Shown: one piece after another, positions 1 through 9,600 of the stretch | Layout of the letters: each line of letters begins with the position of its first letter | Position numbering within the stretch: position 1 is the stretch's first letter | DNA from: Planctomycetota bacterium | GTDB lineage: Bacteria; Planctomycetota; Phycisphaerae; Phycisphaerales; UBA1924 | DNA length: 40,381 bases | NCBI GenBank assembly: GCA_023432465.1 | Contig: JAEYUO010000130.1 | Coordinates: forward strand, 1-40,381 | Direction of reading: 5' to 3' | Notes under the pieces: generated by a model | Told to the model about the DNA's origin: nothing | The model's input: the letters and a program-made list of their open reading frames with translations, nothing else | The model's database searches: none | Position numbers and translations under genes: made by a program

Positions 1-25
1 GGGCCCGGGGACTGACGAGATGGAC

Positions 26-32
26 AAGGAGG
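26..32 (+). promoter_or_regulatory. Ribosome binding site that sets the gspG start
   Basis: AAGGAGG lies 8 bases before the ATG at 41. The earlier in-frame ATG at 20 has no comparable site and would place this sequence inside the coding region, so 41 is preferred as the start of gspG. Confidence 0.8.
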
Positions 33-40
33 CCGAGCAG

Positions 41-562
41 ATGAACAGGCAGATTCGAACCGGGGTGCGGACGGCCGCGAGCCGGGCATTCACGCTTCTG
101 GAAGTCATGATTGTGATCGTGATCATCCTCGCGATCGCGGGGCTTGTGACGGTGAACCTGATGGGCACCCGTGCCAAGGCGACCGCGGGGAAGGTGGAGA
201 TCCAGCTCAAGTCGCTCCGGGATGCGCTGAACCAGTTCAACCTGGACTTCAATCGCTACCCCACGGATGACGAGGGGATCGCCGCGCTCTGGGACAAGAC
301 CAAGATGATGGATGAGGCGGATCAATCCAAGTGGCGGCCGTATGTCGAGACGCCCATCCCGACGGATGACTGGGGCACGCCGTGGGTGTATCGCCAGGTC
401 GGGGAGAACGCGCCCGAGGGCAAGTTTGATCTGCTGTCCAACGGTCCTGACAAGGAAGAGGGGACCGAGGACGACATCAACGTCTGGCCGAAGTCCGCTC
501 TCGAGGGGATCGATGGCTCGGGCGGCACGTCCGATGCTCCGCCGCCTCCGCCGCCGGGCTGA
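41..562 (+). CDS. gspG: Type II secretion major pseudopilin GspG
   Basis: Major pseudopilin that assembles into the short periplasmic pseudopilus of a type II secretion system. From the ATG at 41 the product is 173 residues: a short basic leader, the prepilin motif AFTLLEVM with Glu at mature position 5, and a hydrophobic helix (residues about 20-38). The C-terminal part contains SNGPDKEEGTEDDINVW, which resembles the calcium-binding segment typical of GspG. It ends in a proline run. The residue before the predicted cleavage site is Ala16, not the usual Gly. It is the first gene of a long coupled operon in this window; the genes normally upstream (ATPase, platform protein) would lie outside. 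An in-frame ATG at 20 would add 7 residues but lacks a good ribosome site. The family call is secure. Confidence 0.93.
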   Translation: MNRQIRTGVRTAASRAFTLLEVMIVIVIILAIAGLVTVNLMGTRAKATAGKVEIQLKSLRDALNQFNLDFNRYPTDDEGIAALWDKTKMMDEADQSKWRPYVETPIPTDDWGTPWVYRQVGENAPEGKFDLLSNGPDKEEGTEDDINVWPKSALEGIDGSGGTSDAPPPPPPG

Positions 563-571
563 GGCCGCGGC

Positions 572-1204
572 ATGGAGCTGCACATGCGGTCGCGCGGCTT
601 TTCGCTCATCGAGATCCTGGTCGCGATGGCGATCATGGTGATGCTGGCGGGAATCGTGCTGCCGATCGGGCTCTCGCGGTTGAACGCCAACTCGTTCTCC
701 GCGACACAGCGCCAACTGGCATCCGCGGTTTCGATCGCGCGCGCTGATTCACAGCGGCGGGGCGTGCTGCTGCATCTCGTCGCGGTCGAGTCGGTGAATG
801 GCGTGGCCATCTGGTCGATCGAGCGACCGGTCGAGGGCGATGCGGAGGCGCCGGAGCGGCGTTCGTTCCTTCTGGAGTTGCCGGGCGGCGCGAGCCTGGC
901 CGACCTGCCAAGGGAGGAGTGGGAGGAAGAGGCGGATGCCGATGAGGAACGCGCGGAGGAGCCGCGAGGGGACTCCCGCCAAGAGGGCGAGGGCGAATCC
1001 GAGCGGAGCGAGCGGACGATCTGTGTGCTGATGCCCGACGGGACGGTCGTTTCCGCGGAGCCTCTTGTGCTTGTCGGCCGCGGCGGGGAGCGGGCACGCA
1101 TCGACATCAACCCGTGGACGGGCGGAATGAACTTTCCCCGCCTGGAGCCGCTTGGCTCGCTGGACGATGGTCCGGGCGGTGTGGCGCCGGAGCCGGGCCC
1201 ATGA
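572..1204 (+). CDS. gspH: Minor pseudopilin, GspH-like
   Basis: Prepilin-like protein of 210 residues. The N-terminus has the cleavage motif RGFSLIEILV (Gly9 then Phe10, Glu14 at mature +5), followed by a hydrophobic helix rich in Ala, Met and Val. The rest is a soluble domain with an unusually acidic stretch around residues 110-155 (many Glu, Asp and Arg), which is probably disordered. A weak GAGG precedes the ATG at 572 by 7 bases; the in-frame ATG at 584 is also possible. Position between GspG and GspI/J/K-like genes matches the usual G-H-I-J-K order, so the H assignment rests mainly on gene order and on the prepilin motif. The globular domain itself is too divergent to recognise by eye. 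Confidence 0.75.
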   Translation: MELHMRSRGFSLIEILVAMAIMVMLAGIVLPIGLSRLNANSFSATQRQLASAVSIARADSQRRGVLLHLVAVESVNGVAIWSIERPVEGDAEAPERRSFLLELPGGASLADLPREEWEEEADADEERAEEPRGDSRQEGEGESERSERTICVLMPDGTVVSAEPLVLVGRGGERARIDINPWTGGMNFPRLEPLGSLDDGPGGVAPEPGP

Positions 1205-1758
1205 TGCCTGCGCGTCGAGCAGTCCGGCCGCGGGCGGCGGTGCTGATGGAGGTCATGCTGTCGCTGTCGATCTTCATCGGCTCGGCGCTGGCCATCCTGG
1301 GAGCGATGGCGAGCGCGGCGGAGTCGCTGGAGTCTTCGCGGCTTCGGCAGCGGGCGATGGACCTGGCACGCAGCGCGGTGGCGAAGATCGAGGCGGGGAT
1401 CGAAACCGCTGAGACGCTGAACGGTCCCGTGCCGCAATGGCGGGATGAAGAGTCGAGCGCCGTCGGGTTTGATGATGAGCTGCCGCCGCCCAGCGGATGG
1501 GAGCTCTCGATCGTGACATCGCCCTTTGGCGCGGGCGAGCTCACGCTGGTCGAGGTGACCGCGACGCGCCGGACCGAGCAGACCGGGCGCGTGATGGCGA
1601 GCGCCACGCTCCGCCAACTGGTTCGCCTCTCGCCCGCGGCGAGGGACCAGGTGGGAGAGATCGACGATGTGACGCGTGAGGCCGCACGCGGAGCGGCGGA
1701 GGCGGAGCGGCGGGAGCGTCGGCGGGGAACGCCGGTGCGGAGAGGAGACAACCCATGA
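1201..1758 (+). CDS. gspI: Minor pseudopilin, GspI/PilV-like
   Basis: A 185-residue prepilin-like protein. I place the start at 1201, where ATGA overlaps the stop of the previous gene; in-frame codons further upstream would lengthen the leader implausibly. The N-terminus reads RPRAAVLMEVMLSLSIF: Glu is followed by a hydrophobic segment as in PilV/GspI, but the residues at the cleavage site are Ala-Ala instead of Gly-Phe/Met. The helix continues with GSALAILGAMASAAESL, similar to the GspI pattern. GspI forms part of the pseudopilus tip complex with J and K. The order G-H-I-J-K supports the call. The non-canonical cleavage site is the odd feature. Confidence 0.68.
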   Translation: MMPARRAVRPRAAVLMEVMLSLSIFIGSALAILGAMASAAESLESSRLRQRAMDLARSAVAKIEAGIETAETLNGPVPQWRDEESSAVGFDDELPPPSGWELSIVTSPFGAGELTLVEVTATRRTEQTGRVMASATLRQLVRLSPAARDQVGEIDDVTREAARGAAEAERRERRRGTPVRRGDNP

Positions 1759-2408
1759 CGGCACGGGTCTCCCGCGGCTTCACGCTGATCGAGGTCATGA
1801 TCGCGCTTGCGCTCATCGCGCTGCTGGCCGGGGCTGTGCTGAGCTTTTTGTCTTCGCTGTCTTCGCGTCAGGATGCGCTCATCCGTGCCGCTGAGGAGGC
1901 GCAGGCGACCGACACGTTGCTGGACCGCATCGAGGGGGACCTGCTGGCGGGGCTTGCGGGCGATGCGAGCCTGGGCGCGGGCATCAACGGCACCGCGACG
2001 CGGCTGCGGATTCTGACGCGCGGAGTGGATCTGGGCGATGGCGGCTCGGGCGACTTGCAGGAAGCGGTGTATGCGTTTGTCGGGAGCACTCTGGCGCTCT
2101 CTCGCCGGCCGGCCGGGCCGGGGTCTGAGGGTGTGACCGCCGCGAGTCACCCGCTCTCAACGGGGCTTGCCCGCGTGAGATTCAGGTACTTCGACGGGCG
2201 GGCCTGGGCGACGAGCTTCGATAGCGCTGCTCTCGGGCGATTGCCCGCGGCGGTCGAGATCGAGGTGTGGCGCGCCGGTCGAGGCCCCGCCCGGAGCCCC
2301 GAGGGCGCGGAGGAGCGTGATGCGGTGTGGCCCGAGCCTGATCGATCCCGCGTGATCGTCGTGCCGGATGGTCCGGATGCCGCATGGGGCGGCGGAGGGG
2401 GTGCATAG
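1755..2408 (+). CDS. gspJ: Minor pseudopilin GspJ
   Basis: A 217-residue pseudopilin with a canonical prepilin peptidase site: RGFTLIEVMIAL (Gly8 then Phe9, Glu13), followed by a hydrophobic helix to about residue 35. The helix then runs into a polar helix with the sequence ATDTLLDRIEGDLLAGL, which fits GspJ. The later segment VRFRYFDGRAWATSFDS resembles the conserved GspJ beta region near the C-terminus. It starts on an ATGA that overlaps the stop of gspI, so translation is probably coupled. In known systems GspJ joins GspI and GspK in the tip complex that starts pseudopilus assembly. The call is supported by both motif and position. Confidence 0.85.
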   Translation: MTARVSRGFTLIEVMIALALIALLAGAVLSFLSSLSSRQDALIRAAEEAQATDTLLDRIEGDLLAGLAGDASLGAGINGTATRLRILTRGVDLGDGGSGDLQEAVYAFVGSTLALSRRPAGPGSEGVTAASHPLSTGLARVRFRYFDGRAWATSFDSAALGRLPAAVEIEVWRAGRGPARSPEGAEERDAVWPEPDRSRVIVVPDGPDAAWGGGGGA

Positions 2409-3919
2409 TGCCGCAGCGCTTCGTCGGACGATCGGGCTTCACGCTCTACGTCGTGTTGATCGTCGTCGTGATCGGCGCGCTCATGGCCGGCAGCGTTGTC
2501 TATTCGGCCCAGGCGCAGCGGTCGTCCGCTGATGCCGCAGCACGAAGGGTCGAGTCGCGTGCGATCGCCTGGAGCGGTGTGCAGGCGGCGATGGAGGAGC
2601 TGCGCAGCCAGCGGGATGAGATGATCCGCGGCGGCGAGCCGAGAATGCCCACCGCCTGGACGCTCTTCACCGACGGACAGGGGCGGCGCGCTGTGGCGAG
2701 GGTCGTTCCGGCGGGCGGAGGCGAGTTGATCGTGAGCGAGGCGGGCAAGCTGGATGTGAACACGGCGACACCCGCGATGCTTGCCATGGTGCCAGGGCTG
2801 GATGATGAAGTGGCGAAGCGGATTGTCGCGGCTCGCGGCGGCCGGAAGTTCCTGAGCGTGTATGAACTGGCGGGGATCGAGGGGCTCGCGGCGGCGTTTG
2901 CGGTTGGGAGCGCTGCGGAGCCCGAGGTGCAGGATGCGTTCGTTCCGCCGGAGGAGATCACCCCGTCGCGGCCGCTTTCGGATGTGCTGACCGTCTTTGC
3001 ATTTGATCCCAATGTTCAGGCCGGGATGGGGCGGAACGCCGAGTCGCACACCGGCGTCCGGCGGATCTCGCTTTCGGGGACGTGGTCGGAGCGGTTGGGG
3101 CGGGCGATCACCGAGCGGTTCGATGAGGGCGCGGCAAATGTCGTGAAGTCCCTGATGGAGCAGGGCACGAAGTTTGAGAAGGAGTCGGACATCGTCAAGG
3201 TGCTGCGGCGGTTCAACGTTCCGCCGACCGACTGGTCGGAGGTGCTCGACGCCTTTTGTAGCGATCCCGGGCCGTATCGGCTGGGCCGCGTGGATGTGCT
3301 CACCGCCCCGCAGGAGGTGCTGGAGTGCATCCCGGGCTTTGACGCCGCGGCGGCGGAGCAGGTCGTTTTGCGTCGCGGGAAGCTTGCCCCCGAGCAGCGG
3401 ATGTCGCTTGTGTGGCTGGTGGGCGAGACCATTCTGAGTCCGGATCAGTTTGAGCGTGCCGTCGATCACCTGGCAGCGAGGTCGATGCAGTGGCGGGTGG
3501 TGATCGAGGCCGGGTTTGTCGAAGAGGATTCAGAGGACACCGAGGAAGAGCCGGAGTTGACCGGGCGTGTGGTGGTCGAGGCGGTCCTGGATGTGTCATC
3601 CGAACGTGCGCGCGTCGCCTATCTGCGGGAAGTGACGATGGCCGATGCCGCGCGGTCGCTGGGTCCCCTGCGAGCGCCGCGGCGGGAAGCGAAGCAGGAG
3701 GAACCCCCGCCGGCGGTTGCGGAACCTTCGGCACCTTCGGCGGTTCCGGCGGTATCCTCAGGTTCCGGACGGGCGGGCCGTTCGCCCCGGCCGCCCTCCC
3801 GGCCACAGGGGAACGCGAGCGGCGAGGCGGGTGGGAGCGGCGCGCCGGCGGATGGATCCGCCGGTTCGGACAGCGAGAAGGATCCCCGACTGGGTCGTTG
3901 GACTCCAGGGCAGAAGTGA
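2408..3919 (+). CDS. gspK: Minor pseudopilin GspK
   Basis: Tip pseudopilin of about 503 residues. The preferred start is the GTG at 2408, which overlaps the preceding stop (TAGTG) and has GGAGG nine bases upstream; an ATG at 2384 would give a longer leader. The motif SGFTLYVVLIVVV has no Glu at mature position 5, which is the known hallmark of GspK. Two helix-hairpin-helix-like segments are visible: GKLDVNTATPAMLAMVPG, and later RLGRVDVLTAPQEVLECIPG, matching the alpha-helical insertion of the family. The last ~75 residues are low-complexity (Pro, Ser, Gly, Ala, Arg) and absent from typical GspK, which is nearer 300-330 residues, so this version is long. GspK caps the I-J-K tip complex. Confidence 0.9.
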   Translation: MPQRFVGRSGFTLYVVLIVVVIGALMAGSVVYSAQAQRSSADAAARRVESRAIAWSGVQAAMEELRSQRDEMIRGGEPRMPTAWTLFTDGQGRRAVARVVPAGGGELIVSEAGKLDVNTATPAMLAMVPGLDDEVAKRIVAARGGRKFLSVYELAGIEGLAAAFAVGSAAEPEVQDAFVPPEEITPSRPLSDVLTVFAFDPNVQAGMGRNAESHTGVRRISLSGTWSERLGRAITERFDEGAANVVKSLMEQGTKFEKESDIVKVLRRFNVPPTDWSEVLDAFCSDPGPYRLGRVDVLTAPQEVLECIPGFDAAAAEQVVLRRGKLAPEQRMSLVWLVGETILSPDQFERAVDHLAARSMQWRVVIEAGFVEEDSEDTEEEPELTGRVVVEAVLDVSSERARVAYLREVTMADAARSLGPLRAPRREAKQEEPPPAVAEPSAPSAVPAVSSGSGRAGRSPRPPSRPQGNASGEAGGSGAPADGSAGSDSEKDPRLGRWTPGQK

Positions 3920-3927
3920 GGGTTTCG

Positions 3928-5568
3928 ATGGATCGGAACCAGGTCGCACTGAACATCGAGAACGACCGGCTCGTCGCCGTCGCGGCGACGGTGCAGCGCG
4001 ATCGCGTCGTGATCCGCAAGTGGCTGACCGCGGCTCGCCCGGCGGAGATCGATCTGAACAACGCGGGCGCGGTGGGGAAGTGGCTGGCCGGAGAACTCCG
4101 CAGCGCGGGGATGTGGCCCGCAGCGCGCCGCGGCGCGGTGGTCTTTGGTGTTCCACGCGGCGAGGTGGTCCTGAAGCGGATCGGATTCCCGCCCGGGACG
4201 GATGATGATGACCTTCCGTCGATGGTGCGGCTGCAGGTGGTGCGCCAGTTGACCGTTTCGCCGGAGAACGCGGCGATCGACTACGTGCCGCTGTCGCCGT
4301 CGATCGGTTCGGCTCTTCCCGCGGGCAAGGTTGTGCTCGCGGCGGCGCTCCAGGGAGATCGGCTGGCGTGGCGGCGCGCGGTGTGCAAGGCCGCGGGGAT
4401 TCGGCTCATGCGCGTCGGGCTGCAGTCAGCCGGCGCGGCCGCGCTGCTGGCCGAGGCATCGCAGCGGCGCACCGGCGGAACGCTCGGTATCGCGCTGGGC
4501 AGGGAATCGACGGAGTTTGTGATCGTCGAAGACGGGCAGCTTGTGTTTGCGCGTGCGACCGATCTGATGCGTCCCTCCAACGCTGAGGAGACCGAGACGT
4601 TTGCGCAGCGCGTCGCCGTTGAGGCGAAGCGCACGTGGATGTCGTATCGCGTTTCGCCCGATTCTCCGCCGATCGAGGCGGTCACGGTGCTGGGGTTCGA
4701 TGACCTCTCGCAGCTCGTTGCGGCGCGATGCGGGGAGACACTGGAACTACCCGCCGCGGCGACGGGGTATCCGCGGTTCGTGGAGGCCCCGCCGGAGATG
4801 TCGGAGTCGGATCGCTCGGCGGTTGCGCCGCTCGTCGGGCTGCTGGCCGAGCCGGTGATTGATCGGCCGATCCTGGACTTCGCCAACGCGCGGCGTGTTC
4901 CGGATATCGCCGGGGCACGTCGGCGGCTGGTCCTGCTCAGCGTGCTCGGTCTGATCGTGCTCGGCGGTGGGCTGTACACCTACGCGAGATTGGACTTGCA
5001 CTCCAGGGAGCAACAGCTCGCGGAGCTGAAGGAGCAGTGGGGGAAACAGTCGGCCGAGTACGCCGAGCTTGTGCGGGCTCGCGCCCGGGTGGAGCACATC
5101 AAGAGGTTTCGAGAGACCGGGATCGACTGGCTCGCTCACCTGGACATGCTGACATCACAGATGCCTGACCCGCGTGAGGCCGTGCTGGACAGCATCTCGG
5201 CCCGGTCGGAGACGGCCGTGGTGTACACCATGTCGAGAGAAAGCCCCGCGTACTCGCCGGCGGCATGGTCCGAGAGGTTTGAGGGCACCATGACGCTTGC
5301 CGGGTCAATGAAGCGGCGCGATGTCGCCGATGCGCTGCGGGCCCGGCTCGTGGATGACAGCCGGTACAGCGTGCAGACGCGCGGGTCCGATGTGCCCGAT
5401 CGCTTTGATTGGACCCTCGCGACCGATGAACGACGGCCGGAAGAGGCGAAGAAGCCGACGGCCCCTGCGGCAGCGGCCTCGACGCCAGCGGCCCAGTCGG
5501 GCCAGTCGCCCGCGGCAGAGCCGAAGCCGGCGAATCGGCGCAACGGCGGAACGGGAGGGCGACGATGA
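3928..5568 (+). CDS. PilM-PilN-like inner-membrane assembly protein (GspL-like)
   Basis: A 546-residue protein. Residues 1 to about 325 look like the actin-like PilM / cytoplasmic GspL domain, for example LGIALGRESTEFVIVEDGQL. A single membrane segment follows at about 332-353 (LVLLSVLGLIVLGGGLYTYA). Next come a charged coiled coil and a PilN-like periplasmic part (WLAHLDMLTSQMPDP). The tail is Ala/Pro-rich. PilM and PilN are separate proteins in type IV pilus systems, while GspL combines equivalent parts, so this is either a GspL or a natural PilM-PilN fusion. It would link the cytoplasmic ATPase to the periplasmic machinery. The ATG at 3928 is used here; a GTG at 3916 overlapping the gspK stop (GTGA) is an equally plausible coupled start. 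Confidence 0.8.
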   Translation: MDRNQVALNIENDRLVAVAATVQRDRVVIRKWLTAARPAEIDLNNAGAVGKWLAGELRSAGMWPAARRGAVVFGVPRGEVVLKRIGFPPGTDDDDLPSMVRLQVVRQLTVSPENAAIDYVPLSPSIGSALPAGKVVLAAALQGDRLAWRRAVCKAAGIRLMRVGLQSAGAAALLAEASQRRTGGTLGIALGRESTEFVIVEDGQLVFARATDLMRPSNAEETETFAQRVAVEAKRTWMSYRVSPDSPPIEAVTVLGFDDLSQLVAARCGETLELPAAATGYPRFVEAPPEMSESDRSAVAPLVGLLAEPVIDRPILDFANARRVPDIAGARRRLVLLSVLGLIVLGGGLYTYARLDLHSREQQLAELKEQWGKQSAEYAELVRARARVEHIKRFRETGIDWLAHLDMLTSQMPDPREAVLDSISARSETAVVYTMSRESPAYSPAAWSERFEGTMTLAGSMKRRDVADALRARLVDDSRYSVQTRGSDVPDRFDWTLATDERRPEEAKKPTAPAAAASTPAAQSGQSPAAEPKPANRRNGGTGGRR

Positions 5569-6563
5569 GCGGACGCACCCGTGCCGTGTGGATGCTGCTT
5601 GCCGGTGCTGCGCTGGTGGCCGCCGGTTGGTGGTCGTGGACGTGGTACGCCAAGCAGCGCCGCGCGCTCGATCTTGAGATCACGCGGTATCAGGGCGGCC
5701 TGGAGACTCGCGAGGTCGAGCTTCTTGATGTCGGCAAGGTGAAGCGGAGCTTTGAAGACCTTTGCGCAATCTCACTCGGCTCTACCGAGGAAGAGGCCAA
5801 CGCCGCGGTCAGGCGGGCCCTCAACGAGATGGCCGCGTTTGTCGGGCTGCGGAAGGCGGCCGTCTCGACATCCTCCGCGCGGCCGGTTCCCAACCCCGCG
5901 GCCAGGGCGAGGCTGCGTGAGTATGGCGCGCGAGCGGAGCGGGAGCGGCCCGATTTCTATTCCATCAGCGCGACGCTCACGGGTGAGGGATCGCTGGATC
6001 AGGCTGTGCGAACGGTGTCGCTTCTTGAAGACCAGGATTGGGTGTGCCGGGTCGATGGCTTTGGCATGCGGGCCTTCGGCAAGGAGCGAGAGGGGATCGA
6101 TCTCTCAGTGACAGTCACAGCGATGTTCCTGCCCGGGCGCAAGGCCACGCTGGGCGCGGAGACGGGAGGACGAATCTGGGCTCCGCTCGATGAAGCCAAG
6201 TTGGACAGGTGGCGTGCAATCGTCAGCAAGAACGTGTTCAAGGAACCCCCGCCGCCGCCGGCGCCGGTTGTGCCCAAGCCGCCTCCGACGGCCGTTGCGG
6301 AAGCTCCGCCCGCGCCTCCGCCCCCGCCGCAACCCAGTTTGGGTGATTGGCGGGTCTCCGCGGTTGTGCAAGGACGGGCCGGTCCGGAACTGTGGATCAT
6401 GAACGATAAAACCGGGGAGGCCCGCATGCTGGCGGCGGGGTCGCAGGTGTTGGATGCCGTCTTCATCACTGGATCAGGGGAATCTGCTCGCATTCGAATC
6501 GGACAAGAAGTGTTTGAGGTCCGTCTAGGGTCAACCCTTGCGGACCGCAAGCCGGCGTCATAG
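5565..6563 (+). CDS. PilO/GspM-like plus PilP/GspC-like inner-membrane protein
   Basis: A 332-residue protein that starts on an ATGA overlapping the previous stop. Residues about 7-28 form one membrane segment (VWMLLAGAALVAAGWW). Residues about 30-210 have the layout of PilO or GspM: a short coiled coil, then a small alpha/beta domain (RPDFYSISATLTGEGSLDQA). After IVSKNVFKEP, a motif reminiscent of the GspC/PilP segment before the homology region, comes a long Pro/Ala linker. The final ~80 residues (GDWRVSAVVQGRAGPELWIM and following) look like the PilP/GspC beta domain that contacts the secretin N0 domain. It may therefore be a natural fusion linking the inner-membrane platform to the giant secretin encoded next. 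The fold assignment is by pattern only. Confidence 0.72.
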   Translation: MSGRTRAVWMLLAGAALVAAGWWSWTWYAKQRRALDLEITRYQGGLETREVELLDVGKVKRSFEDLCAISLGSTEEEANAAVRRALNEMAAFVGLRKAAVSTSSARPVPNPAARARLREYGARAERERPDFYSISATLTGEGSLDQAVRTVSLLEDQDWVCRVDGFGMRAFGKEREGIDLSVTVTAMFLPGRKATLGAETGGRIWAPLDEAKLDRWRAIVSKNVFKEPPPPPAPVVPKPPPTAVAEAPPAPPPPPQPSLGDWRVSAVVQGRAGPELWIMNDKTGEARMLAAGSQVLDAVFITGSGESARIRIGQEVFEVRLGSTLADRKPAS

Positions 6564-6677
6564 CCGGTAGACTGGCGTGCTGCGTCCAAGGGCCGGAGGC
6601 CCCGTAGCGACGTCGTGGAACCTTGCCGCGGTGGGTTCGGACTGTGCGGCCGAACCGGAACGGCGGGGTGTTTGTTC

Positions 6678-6685
6678 AAGGAGGG
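6678..6685 (+). promoter_or_regulatory. Ribosome binding site that sets the giant secretin start
   Basis: AAGGAGGG lies 8 bases before the GTG at 6694. That GTG opens a clean signal peptide, whereas the reading frame upstream of it encodes no sensible leader. This is the strongest ribosome binding site in the operon and decides the start of the secretin gene. Confidence 0.85.
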
Positions 6686-6693
6686 ACTCTCCC

Positions 6694-9600
6694 GTGTCAT
6701 CTCTCGGTCGTCGCCGTTTACTCGTTCCCGCTCTGCTGCTTCTGGCCGCGGGACAGCCGATCTCGGTCTTTGCCCAACCGGAGGGCGCGCCAACCGGAGA
6801 TGTTCCGGTGGCGATCGCGCCTGCGGCCGCCGCTGCGCCGGAGCCCGCTCAGCCGGCCGCGCCCGCTCCGAGCCCGGAGCCCGCGCCTGCTTCGGAGCCT
6901 CCCGCGGCGACAGCACCCGCGCCGATTGTGTTCAACTTCAAGGACACGCCGTTTGAGCAGGTGCTCGACTTCATGGCGCGGCAGACAGGTCTGCCGGTGA
7001 TCCGCGAGGCGGAGGCCCCCAAGACAGGGTTGACGTTCATCGGGGCATCCGAGTATACGCTCGATGAATCGATGGATGTGCTGAACAGGTTGTTGTTCAT
7101 GCACGGCGTGCAGCTTCGCAGGGAGGATCGGTACCTGCTGCTGACGAAAGCCGAGGACATGCGGGCGTTCGGGCAGGTGGTGGGCAAGATCCCCGAGAGC
7201 ATCGGCTCGGCGGAAGTGATCACCACGGTGGTGCCGCTGAACAACGCAGTGGCCGCGCCGATCGCGGAACAACTCAAGGGGATGCTGAGCAAGTTCGGCG
7301 GAATTACCGCGCTGCCCCAGCAGAACGCGATCATTCTTGTCGATACCGCGGCGCAGTGCCGGCGGCTGCGCGCTGTGATCGAGCAACTCGATGCGGAGCG
7401 GCCGCGGGACTCGGAGTTCAAGCTCTTCGCGCTCAAGCACGCGCAGGCGGACAAGGTGCATGCCGCGCTCAAGGGGCTGATTGCGGAGAGGAAGCAGGTC
7501 ACCTTCGTGGATGCGCAGGGGCGCAAGACGACGGTGCAGGATGATCAGATCGAGGGGCTGAGCATCCAGCCGGATGCTCGTACCAACAGCATCATTGCGA
7601 TTGGACCGAAGCCGCGGCTGGATGTCGTCGGCGAGCTTGTCGCGCTGCTGGACCAGCCCGATGGCGGGTCGGACGGTCGCGAGATGCTGACGTTCGCGCT
7701 CGCGGGTGTGGCCGCAGATGAAGCCGCGGCGAGCGTGTCGCGGCTGTTTCAGCAGCAGCGGGGGGAGGGGGCACGGCCGACGGTCCTCCCGCTCCCCGCG
7801 CAGGGAAAGCTGACGGTCATCGGCTCGGCGGAGCAGCTCTCGCTGGTCGCCGCGCTGATCGCGGAAGTCGATCCGGGCGCATCGCCGACGGCGAGTGCGG
7901 AGGGGGCTCCTTCCGCAGCGCAGCCCGAGACGCGCACGACGGTCTTGCGACTCAAGCACCTGACCGCGCCGGTCGTGCAGAACCTGGTTTCGCGGCTGCT
8001 CTCGACGCGCCAGAGTTCCGTGCTGCGGTTCGCGCAGGCGGTTGATGACAAGAGCCTCGTGGTGTCCGGCCCCGCGGCGGATGTCGCCGCGTTCGAGAAG
8101 CTGATCCTGGGGCTGGATGTTCCGGCTGAGCGCGTGCAGGAAGCCCGGCAGGTTCGGATCGCTGCCGGCGAGCCTGCCGAGGTGCTCGCCAAGGCGGATG
8201 CGCTGTACAAGCAGTCCAGCCGAGCCGAGCTTGAACCCGTGGCGGCATCGCTTGAGAACGAGAGCCGGATGGTTACGCTCGTCGGGAGTGTGCCGGCGAT
8301 CGCGGCGTTCACCGACCTGCTGCGATCGGTCGAGTCGAGCATCGTGGTCGAGCGCGAAACCCGGTCGATCGTGCTGAAGCAGGCGCGGCCAAGCCAGGTA
8401 TTGGGCCGGCTGGCGCAGCTCTCCCGCACCTTGCTGGAGCCGACGGACGGTTCCGCGTATGTCGAACCACGGTTTGATGCGATTGATGAAACGCGGACTC
8501 TTTTGGTTCGCGCCCGGCCGCAGGACCTGGGGGCGATCGAGAGCCTCGTTGCGTCCATCGACGGCGCGACGCTGCGTGATGCGAGCTTCCGTGTGCTGAT
8601 GGTTCCCACCGATGCGATCGAGCAGGTGCGGACCCGCGCGGCGGACATCTACCGCGAGCAGACCGAGCTTCTTCCCGGAGCGATGCCCGTCGAAGTGATC
8701 GTCGATGCTGATCGCGGCGCGTTGCTGCTGTCGGGCGATGCCGAGGGAATCGCTCGCTATGCCCGGATCGTTGAAGAGCTCTCCCGGCTGGCCGCGAAGC
8801 CGGTCGTGAAGGTTCTGGAACTCAAGTTTGTCGAGGCCGCGCCGACCGCCGCCGCGTTGAACCAGGCACTCGCGCCGATGGGCGGTGTCGGGCCGTCGGG
8901 CGGGCGCATCGCGATCTCTTCGGCGGAAGGGTCCAACGCGCTGGTCATCAGCGGCGCGGCGACCGATGTGCAGATGATCGAAGAGATCGCCCAGTCGCTC
9001 GACCTTGAGGGCAACAAGCCCGGCGCGGTCAACGTCGCGACTGTGCCGCTCAAGCACGCCCGCGCGGAGGTAGTCGCGCCGATCGTGCAGCAGCTCCTTC
9101 AGCGAGAACAGCCGAATCCGTTTGCGCAGTTCCGCCCGGGTCAGCGCATCCCACCTGCCGCGCTCGAGCAGGCGCGGACACTGGTCCCGGTGAAGGTCGC
9201 TGCGGACCGCCGGCTCAATGTTGTCGTGGTGAGCGGGCCGCGCGAGTCGGTGGAGATTGCGCGGCAGGTCGTCGCCGATCTTGATGTCGATGTGACCCAG
9301 TCGGCCGGTGGGCTGCCGCGGATTGTCCGGCTGATCACCCTGCAGAACGCCGACGCGAACGAAACCGCCCAGAGCGTGCAGGCGATCTTCCAGGATGAGG
9401 CCGGGGCCGTGACGGCGGAGCAGCCGCCGGTGGTCCGGGTCGATCGGGCGAGCAACTCGCTGGTCGTGCGTGGAACGAGCAAGCAGCTCGAATCGATTGA
9501 GGAGCTTGTGACGGGGCTTGATCGAGCGACCAACGCCGCCAGCCGCGACATGCGGCTCATCAGCGTGGACCGCTCCAAGGCGGATGCGGCGATGCTGGCC

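Noticed and set aside
6577..6693. Upstream extension of the secretin gene to the GTG at 6577.
   Set aside because: The added 39 residues are Arg/Gly-rich, would precede the signal peptide, and the strong ribosome site at 6678-6685 would be inside the gene.
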